This document shows, in pieces, positions 1 to 4,584 of a stretch of 8,721 nucleotides of DNA. The notes under the pieces are model-generated. The model had not been told where the DNA came from and searched no databases. It saw nothing but the letters and a program-made list of their open reading frames with translations. The stretch covers positions 1 to 8,721 of the forward strand of contig CAJJIV010000038.1 in the NCBI GenBank assembly GCA_905187655.1. Reading direction: 5' to 3'. Positions within the stretch are counted from its first letter, which is position 1; every line of letters starts with the position of its first letter. The stretch is from an uncultured Eubacteriales bacterium (lineage in GTDB: Bacteria > Bacillota > Clostridia > Christensenellales > UBA1242). Both the position numbers and the translations under genes were made by a program.

Positions 1-707
1 TGTTTTTTATTTTCCATTAAATGGCAATACATTTTATCCTCATTTTCATCATAACTTACAAGCATATATTTAGAAATTTCTTTTTCATTTTTAATTCCAA
101 GTTTGCTAATCAGCCAATCTTTATCTTTCCCCATTTCCTTTAAACAAGCATAAATAATTTTGCCATCAATTATCACATCAGAAGATAAACTTGGTTTAGG
201 TTTTACAACATTAATGTCTTCAACAACAACCGGAGTCATGTTTGCTTTTGGCAAAATACTTAACTCACCATTTGTTTCAAAAACAGCAAAAGCAATATCA
301 TTTATATCAAAAAAGTTTTTTTGTCTGCATAATGACAAAAGTTCATTAACATCAAGCTTGCTTTTCTTAAGTTCCTCTACATTTATTTTACCATCTTCAA
401 TTAATACTTGTGGTTTGCCCCTTAGTGTGTACTTAAGAAAATTTGCCTTTCGTTCTAAAAACCCAACAAGAAGGTCCAAAATGACAAATATACTCATTGC
501 TAAAATAAAATAATAAAAAGGAATGGTGTCATCAACACACATTTGTGCGGCAATTGAACCAATTGTAATACCAACAACATAATCTATTAATTGCATTTGT
601 GAAATTGTCTTTTTCCCTTGCAATCTTGAAATTATAAATATTGTTATAAATGAAAGAACCGTTCCAAGTGTTACTCTTATCCAATCATCTGCTTCTAATA
701 AATTCAT
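1..707 (-). CDS. DUF421 (YetF/YrbG-type) membrane protein, 3' end cut by window edge
   Basis: I read this frame directly: ATG at 707, open through the left edge, 235 codons visible. Three membrane segments lie near residues 13-27, 41-57 and 62-83. They are followed by the DUF421 soluble domain: the loop RLQGKKTISQMQLIDYVVG, then RGKPQVLIEDGKI (about 96-108), a helix with LDVNELLSLCRQKNFFDI, and ETNGELSILPK (about 144-154). A second, shorter repeat of that domain covers about 175-233, so the protein is nearly complete and probably ends a few codons past the edge. An AAGGAG site at 717-722 fits the start. Biochemical function is poorly known; in spore formers, DUF421 proteins (YetF, and the 2Duf protein of the mobile SpoVA2 operon) act in the spore membrane and affect heat resistance and germination. 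The spoVA genes upstream on the same strand make a spore role plausible. A terminator separates it from the Fe-S pair, so it may be transcribed alone or by read-through. Confidence 0.88.
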   Translation of the reverse strand, partial: MNLLEADDWIRVTLGTVLSFITIFIISRLQGKKTISQMQLIDYVVGITIGSIAAQMCVDDTIPFYYFILAMSIFVILDLLVGFLERKANFLKYTLRGKPQVLIEDGKINVEELKKSKLDVNELLSLCRQKNFFDINDIAFAVFETNGELSILPKANMTPVVVEDINVVKPKPSLSSDVIIDGKIIYACLKEMGKDKDWLISKLGIKNEKEISKYMLVSYDENEDKMYCHLMENKK

Positions 708-740
708 ACAATTTTACTCCTTAATTGTATTATTGGTTTA

Positions 741-778
741 AAAATAAAAAATATACTCTAGCAACTGCCAGAGTATAT
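741..778 (-). terminator. Rho-independent terminator after the Fe-S gene pair
   Basis: The arms ATATACTCT (751-759) and AGAGTATAT (770-778) are perfect inverted repeats of 9 bp around a 10-base loop. Read on the minus strand, the hairpin is followed by a T-rich run (TTTTTTATTTTT, down to 741). It begins just two bases beyond the stop codon of the SufB-family gene. It should end most transcripts from the sufC/sufB pair and leave the DUF421 gene to its own promoter or to read-through. Confidence 0.8.
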
Positions 779-780
779 CT

Positions 781-1698
781 TTATTTTAAAAATCCATTAA
801 TAATTAAATTTTCCGCTTCTTCTTCTGTAAGCCCTAGTGTTTTAAGCTTAATAATTTGCTCACCTGCTATTTTGCCTATTGCTGCTTCATGAATTAAACT
901 TGCATTAGTATTTAGTGCATTTACTTCCGGTGTAGCAAAAACCTTTGCATTATCCATAACTATTGCATCGCACTCAGTATGTCCAAAACTTTGATTTTTT
1001 CCATTTAATACCGATTTAAATGATTGAACTGAACTACCTTTTGCAACCGCCCTTGAAACAATATGACACGAAGAGTTTTCTCCATCTAAATCTGCCACAA
1101 AATTTGTTGTTGCATTTTGATTTCCTTCGGTAAGAATTTTCTCAGTAATATTTAATGTTGCATTTTCACTAAGAACAGCACTTGTTCTTCGCATTGTTGT
1201 ATCAATTCCGCTTATTTGTGTAGTTTCCATTTCAAAAACTGAATTATTTCCTATCGTTATTTCAGTGGTAGGATTCATTATTCTATCCGCCCCATCTCCA
1301 TCGCCAAAATGTTTTTCCACATACTTAACTTTGCTATTTTCTTTAATAAAAAACCTATGAACACCACTATGTTCGGCAAGTTGTTTTCCACAATTATGAA
1401 TGCCACAGCCTGCGACAATAACAACATCGCAATTCTTTCCTATGTAAAAATCATTTCTTACCGACTCAACCAAACCGCTTTCAGAAAGGATAACTGGAAT
1501 ATGTACACTTTCATTTCTTGTGCCATCTTTAATTTTAATGTTTATTCCTGTATTATCTTCATTTGTTTCTATTAATATATTTTCACTTGAATTTCTAAGA
1601 ACCGACTTGCCATTTTTTCTTATATTATAGGCACCCATAGGCACTTTATGAAGGTCGGCAACCATTTCCAACAATCTTTTATCTTCAGCATCTAACAC
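781..1698 (-). CDS. SufB/SufD-family Fe-S cluster scaffold (SmsB-like partner of SufC)
   Basis: The scaffold subunit of a minimal two-gene SUF-type system, forming a complex with the adjacent ATPase to build Fe-S clusters in the cytoplasm. I place the start at GTG 1698 (305 aa): a strong AAGGGAGG lies 9 bases upstream at 1708-1715, and the product then begins LDAEDKRLLEMVADLHKVP, as in clostridial relatives. The in-frame ATG at 1740 would add 14 residues that overlap sufC and do not look like the family. From the GTG start, the segment CDVVIVAGCGIHNCG covers about 90-104, the beta-helix core follows, and the C-terminal family signature HECDAI-like GHTECDAIVM (about 239-248) and LIHEAAIGKI (about 268-277) are present. 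The His-Glu pair corresponds to the conserved His-Glu of SufB. A cysteine equivalent to E. coli SufB Cys405 is not evident at the expected place. Family assignment is firm; SmsB versus SufD naming is convention. Confidence 0.9.
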   Translation of the reverse strand: MLDAEDKRLLEMVADLHKVPMGAYNIRKNGKSVLRNSSENILIETNEDNTGINIKIKDGTRNESVHIPVILSESGLVESVRNDFYIGKNCDVVIVAGCGIHNCGKQLAEHSGVHRFFIKENSKVKYVEKHFGDGDGADRIMNPTTEITIGNNSVFEMETTQISGIDTTMRRTSAVLSENATLNITEKILTEGNQNATTNFVADLDGENSSCHIVSRAVAKGSSVQSFKSVLNGKNQSFGHTECDAIVMDNAKVFATPEVNALNTNASLIHEAAIGKIAGEQIIKLKTLGLTEEEAENLIINGFLK

Positions 1699-1702
1699 AA
1701 TA

Positions 1703-2422
1703 TTATACCTCCCTTGCCTTCTTACATAAATTGGCAGCATTAATATCCTGTAAAATTTCTGCAGGACTACCAGTCTTTTTTATTCTTCCATTTTCTAACA
1801 AAATGACTTTATCGGCAATAGAGATAATTCTTTCTTGGTGTGAGATAACAATATTACTATTCTTACCCATCTGAATTTTTTTAAATACTTTAATTAGGTT
1901 ATTAAAGCTCCAAAGGTCAATACCTGCTTCCGGTTCATCAAAAATAGAGAGTTTAGAGTTTTTCGCTTCTAGCATAGCTATTTCAATTCGCTTAAGTTCC
2001 CCACCGGAAAGTTTATCGTTAACTTCTCGCATAATGTAATCTCTAGCACAAAGTCCAACATCTGACAAATAATTGCATGCTTCAGCCATATCAAGTTCCT
2101 TTCCGCTTGATGCGTTAAGCAAATCTTTAACAGTAAGTCCTTTAAACCTAACTGGTTGTTGAAAAGCAAAACCAATACCTAGTTTTGCTCGTTCTGTTAT
2201 TGATAATTTAGTAATATCTTTACCATTAAAAATTATAGAACCTGATGTTGGCTGAATAATTCCCATAATTATTTTAGCAAGTGTAGACTTGCCACTGCCG
2301 TTTGGACCGGTTATAACAACAAATTCATTGTCCCCTATTGAAAGCGAAACATCTTTTAAAATCTCTTTAGATTTTTGCTTTTCACCTGCAATACAATAAT
2401 TTATATTTTTTAATTCTAGCAT
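1703..2422 (-). CDS. sufC: Fe-S cluster assembly ATPase SufC (SmsC)
   Basis: Soluble ABC-type ATPase of 239 residues that drives the SufB/SufD-family scaffold encoded next. All nucleotide-binding motifs are visible: Walker A GPNGSGKST (39-47), Q-loop FAFQQP (85-90), signature LSGGE (138-142), Walker B LSIFDEPEAGID (158-169) and the H-loop histidine in VISHQ (195). The phrase GIGFAFQQPVRFKGLTVKDLL and the acidic DEPEAGID are characteristic of SufC rather than of transporter ABC subunits, and there are no membrane segments. GGAGG sits 7 bases before the ATG (2430-2434). The last bases of the gene contain the ribosome binding site of the scaffold gene, so the two are translationally linked. There is no SufS, SufU or SufE gene in the window, as usual for minimal SufCB pairs. 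Confidence 0.96.
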   Translation of the reverse strand: MLELKNINYCIAGEKQKSKEILKDVSLSIGDNEFVVITGPNGSGKSTLAKIIMGIIQPTSGSIIFNGKDITKLSITERAKLGIGFAFQQPVRFKGLTVKDLLNASSGKELDMAEACNYLSDVGLCARDYIMREVNDKLSGGELKRIEIAMLEAKNSKLSIFDEPEAGIDLWSFNNLIKVFKKIQMGKNSNIVISHQERIISIADKVILLENGRIKKTGSPAEILQDINAANLCKKAREV

Positions 2423-2434
2423 ACCTCTGCCTCC

Positions 2435-2448
2435 GTTAAAATTTTAAC
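2435..2448. promoter_or_regulatory. 14-bp perfect palindrome overlapping the sufC promoter
   Basis: GTTAAAATTTTAAC is self-complementary. It covers the proposed -10 element and abuts the sufC ribosome binding site, a position suited to a repressor operator. No T-run follows, so it is not a terminator. The regulator is unknown; an Fe-S-sensing Rrf2-type protein would be logical but is pure inference. AT-only core makes chance occurrence possible. Confidence 0.35.
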
Positions 2449-2469
2449 ATAAGAAGAGATAATAAACAA
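2441..2469 (-). promoter_or_regulatory. Possible sigma-A promoter for sufC
   Basis: On the minus strand TTGTTT (2464-2469) and TAAAAT (2441-2446) are separated by exactly 17 bases, in the 55-bp gap between spoVAEb and sufC. The -10 lies only about 20 bases before the start codon, giving a very short leader. AT-richness makes chance matches common, so this is a moderate prediction. If real, the Fe-S pair can be made in growing cells independently of the sporulation genes ahead of it. Confidence 0.4.
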
Positions 2470-2477
2470 GGACTTTA

Positions 2478-2852
2478 TTATTCTTTTTTGGTTTTAGGTT
2501 TTGAAATTAAAGCAACAAGATATGATGTTGCAATTGAAACAGAAATTCCTGCTGATATAGATGCTAAACCGTTTGAAAGCGAACCAAGCAAACCATCGGT
2601 CTTTCCACCTTCAATTGCACCGCGAGATATATTATAACCAAAACCTGTTATAGGAACTGTTGCTCCTGCGCCTGCCCACTCTACAATATACCCATAAACG
2701 CCAAGTCCACCAAGTATTGCTCCTGCCATTAAAAAAATAACTAATATTCTTGCCGATGTCATTTTTGTTCTAATAATTAAAATTTGAGCAATCAAACAAA
2801 TAAATCCGCCAACTGCAAAAACTTTTAAATACATTAACAACGCTGTACCCAT
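2478..2852 (-). CDS. spoVAE: Stage V sporulation protein AE (SpoVAEb type)
   Basis: Small polytopic membrane protein of 124 residues, part of the SpoVA complex that carries Ca-dipicolinic acid across the inner forespore membrane during sporulation and germination. Hydrophobic segments are at about 5-25, 33-56 and 96-116. The signature GAGATVPITGFGYNISRGAIEGG (about 62-84; positions cited, key residues GAG, PITGF and the acidic residue after it) is shared with SpoVAC and is diagnostic for the SpoVAC/SpoVAEb superfamily. The start lies 2 bases after the spoVAD stop codon, with AGGGAG (2862-2867) inside the end of spoVAD, so translation is coupled. The usual family length is near 120 residues, so the gene is intact. 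No SpoVAEa, SpoVAF, SpoVAA or SpoVAB gene is nearby, the reduced layout typical of Clostridia. Confidence 0.93.
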   Translation of the reverse strand: MGTALLMYLKVFAVGGFICLIAQILIIRTKMTSARILVIFLMAGAILGGLGVYGYIVEWAGAGATVPITGFGYNISRGAIEGGKTDGLLGSLSNGLASISAGISVSIATSYLVALISKPKTKKE

Positions 2853-2854
2853 AA

Positions 2855-3868
2855 TTAATCTCTCCCTGATTCAAAATATACTAAATGAGCAATACAAGGA
2901 ATTGTATCTCCTTGCTGATTAGTAGTTGTACTCATCAATGCACCAGTTGCTACCAATATCGCATTTCTTATTTGTCCAGTTTCTAATTTGCGCAATATAT
3001 AAGAATTCAAGACACTTGCCGAACAACCGGCACCACTACCACCTTGAAATGTTTTTTGTTCATTGGAATACATTGAATGACCACAATCCATATAATTTTT
3101 CCCAAGATGATATCCCTTGGCGTCCATTAAATCTTTCAAAATATCACACCCAAGTTTTCCAAGATCGCCAGTTGCAATTAAATCATAGTCTTCTGGTCCA
3201 GTTTTAGTTTGGTCAAAAAACGCACAAAGTGTATTCATTGCAGCAGGTGCCATTGCAGCACCCATATTCGCAATATCTTTAACACCATAATCGGTAACAT
3301 TCCCTATGCAAACCTTTTTAATTTGTGTGCCATAACCAATCGAACTTAGCACAGTAGCACCCATTGCTGTAACAGTCCATTGTGAATAAGTTTGTCGTTG
3401 ACAACCAAGTTCAAGCGGATTCCTGAACTGCCTTTCAGAAGTAGAAAAGTGACTTCCTGTTACACAGACTGCATTATCACCATTTCCTCCATCTATCAGC
3501 AATGAAGCAATAATTAAACTTTCTGACATTGTTGAACAAGCACCATAAACACCCATAAATGGAATGTTATAAGACCTTGCAGTGTAATTTGTTGTCACTA
3601 ACTGATTTAATAAATCACCGCCAATTAAAAAATCAATTTCTTCTTCTTTTCTATTTGCATTTTTCATTGCATGATAAACAGCTTCTTCCATCATTCTTCG
3701 TTCGCTTTTTTCATAAGAATTTTCACCTAAGGTATCATCTTCTAAAACATATTCAAAATAATCACCAATAGGACCTTCTCCTTCCTTTTTACTTGTTATG
3801 GAAGCTCTTCCTATTACGTAAACAGGTTTAGTTAACTCGTAAGTATTTCTTCCTATTTTTTTACCCAT
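2855..3868 (-). CDS. spoVAD: Stage V sporulation protein AD, dipicolinic acid-binding
   Basis: A 337-residue thiolase-fold protein without membrane spans; the family binds dipicolinic acid at the inner forespore membrane and works with SpoVAC and SpoVAE. Length matches the family almost exactly. Visible landmarks include GPIGDYFEY (about 32-40), the two-domain thiolase-like core with GVYGACSTMSES (Cys at 111, where a thiolase would carry its nucleophile), the ATGDLGKLGCDIL segment (about 232-244) and the tail GGSGAGCSASVLNSYIL (about 276-292). The family is thought to use the pocket for binding, not for condensation chemistry. AAAGGAG precedes the ATG (about 3879-3885). It is the middle gene of spoVAC-spoVAD-spoVAEb, with 28 bases to spoVAC and 2 to spoVAEb, surely one transcript. 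Confidence 0.96.
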   Translation of the reverse strand: MGKKIGRNTYELTKPVYVIGRASITSKKEGEGPIGDYFEYVLEDDTLGENSYEKSERRMMEEAVYHAMKNANRKEEEIDFLIGGDLLNQLVTTNYTARSYNIPFMGVYGACSTMSESLIIASLLIDGGNGDNAVCVTGSHFSTSERQFRNPLELGCQRQTYSQWTVTAMGATVLSSIGYGTQIKKVCIGNVTDYGVKDIANMGAAMAPAAMNTLCAFFDQTKTGPEDYDLIATGDLGKLGCDILKDLMDAKGYHLGKNYMDCGHSMYSNEQKTFQGGSGAGCSASVLNSYILRKLETGQIRNAILVATGALMSTTTNQQGDTIPCIAHLVYFESGRD

Positions 3869-3896
3869 ACTTCAAACTCCTTTTATATAGAACAAA

Positions 3897-4451
3897 TTAA
3901 ACTCCAAGAATTAGATATATAATTCCAACAATAATAGAAAATGTTACCCCATTAACGATAACAGGCCCAGCCACATAGAACATCTTTGCTCCAAGTCCAA
4001 AAACCAATCCTTCTTTTCTAAATTCCATTGCACTGCTTGCTATAGAATTTGCAAAACCTGTTATAGGAATAACCGTTCCCGCTCCAGCATATCTTCCAAG
4101 TTTGTCAAATATGCCAAACCCTGTTAAAATTGTAGTTATTGTAATTAACGAAACATTTATCCAACTTGAAACCGTTTTAAAATTCATTATCGGGTCGAAA
4201 GCCTTAAATATATCTCCAATCATTTGTCCCAAACAGCAAATTAAACCACCAATCAAAAACGCATGCCATAATGGTTTAAACCAAGAGCCTTTGGGCGATT
4301 TTGCTTCAACGTAGTCTAGGTATTCAGCATTTCGCTTTTCAAAATTTCTCTTTTTTTCATTCTCTAAAATTTTTTCAATAGCCTTAGTAGTAGTAAGTGC
4401 CGTTTTATCATTTTTAACTTCACTTTTATCATTTTTAATGTTTTTTGTCAT
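3897..4451 (-). CDS. spoVAC: Stage V sporulation protein AC with basic N-terminal extension
   Basis: Polytopic membrane protein of 184 residues; SpoVAC is regarded as the mechanosensitive-like channel part of the SpoVA dipicolinic acid transporter in the spore inner membrane. Hydrophobic segments lie at about 62-82, 97-115, 121-138 and 153-184. The signature YAGAGTVIPITGFANSIASS (121-140) matches that of SpoVAEb, and AFLIGGLICCLGQ (64-76) is the usual first span. The conserved part begins near YLDYVEAKSPK (44-54), so about 40 residues at the front are extra compared with the roughly 150-residue B. subtilis protein. They are lysine-rich and contain two copies of a 7-residue unit (KNDKSEV, KNDKTAL). 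No better internal start exists and an AAGGGGA site precedes this ATG, so I keep the long form. First gene of the spoVA operon. Confidence 0.94.
   Translation of the reverse strand: MTKNIKNDKSEVKNDKTALTTTKAIEKILENEKKRNFEKRNAEYLDYVEAKSPKGSWFKPLWHAFLIGGLICCLGQMIGDIFKAFDPIMNFKTVSSWINVSLITITTILTGFGIFDKLGRYAGAGTVIPITGFANSIASSAMEFRKEGLVFGLGAKMFYVAGPVIVNGVTFSIIVGIIYLILGV
4403..4438. repeat. Two-copy 21-bp-period repeat inside spoVAC 5' end
   Basis: The 15-mer TTTTATCATTTTTAA occurs at 4403-4417 and again at 4424-4438, exactly 21 bases apart. It encodes the repeated Lys-Asn-Asp-Lys of the SpoVAC N-terminal extension and stays in frame, as expected from tandem duplication. Confidence 0.85.
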
Positions 4452-4513
4452 AAAACCTATCCCCTTATATTGGACTTCATTTACTTGCGATTATTTACAA
4501 TTACATAAAAAAA

Positions 4514-4541
4514 ATACAAAATAGTATGAATTAATTTGTAT
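4514..4541. promoter_or_regulatory. Inverted repeat in the divergent spoVAC/lipoprotein promoter region
   Basis: ATACAAA (4514-4520) and TTTGTAT (4535-4541) form 7-bp inverted arms 14 bases apart. They flank the CATACTA element of spoVAC and overlap the plus-strand -35. This is a plausible site for a dimeric regulator. In so AT-rich a region it may be chance. Confidence 0.3.
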
Positions 4542-4550
4542 TTGTTACAA
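4522..4550 (-). promoter_or_regulatory. Possible forespore (sigma-G/F type) promoter of the spoVA operon
   Basis: On the minus strand CATACTA (4522-4528) matches the sigma-G -10 pattern CATnnTA. TTGTAA (4545-4550) lies 16 bases upstream and is only a fair -35. The spoVA operon is sigma-G-controlled in B. subtilis, which supports the reading. The start codon is about 70 bases downstream. Confidence 0.45.
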
Positions 4551-4564
4551 AAACTAGGTATAGA
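4536..4564 (+). promoter_or_regulatory. Possible sigma-A promoter of the Asn-rich lipoprotein gene
   Basis: TTGTAT (4536-4541) and TATAGA (4559-4564) are spaced by 17 bases and point to the gene starting at 4585. The leader would be about 14 bases and holds AGGGAG at 4572-4577, 7 bases before the ATG. It physically overlaps the minus-strand promoter of spoVAC, so the two could compete. Spacing is ideal, hexamers are imperfect. Confidence 0.4.
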
Positions 4565-4584
4565 ACTTTTTAGGGAGAATATTT

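Noticed and set aside
160..513. Plus-strand open frame of 117 codons
   Set aside because: It lies wholly opposite the clear DUF421 coding sequence, has no family features and no suitable ribosome binding site; a shadow of the real gene.
2462..2480. AATAAA/TTTATT inverted repeat after spoVAEb as a terminator
   Set aside because: The stem has six A-T pairs only and no T-run follows on the minus strand; too weak.
2926..3771. Plus-strand open frames opposite spoVAD
   Set aside because: Their His/Leu/Asn-rich products follow from antisense reading of a conserved gene; no family features are visible.
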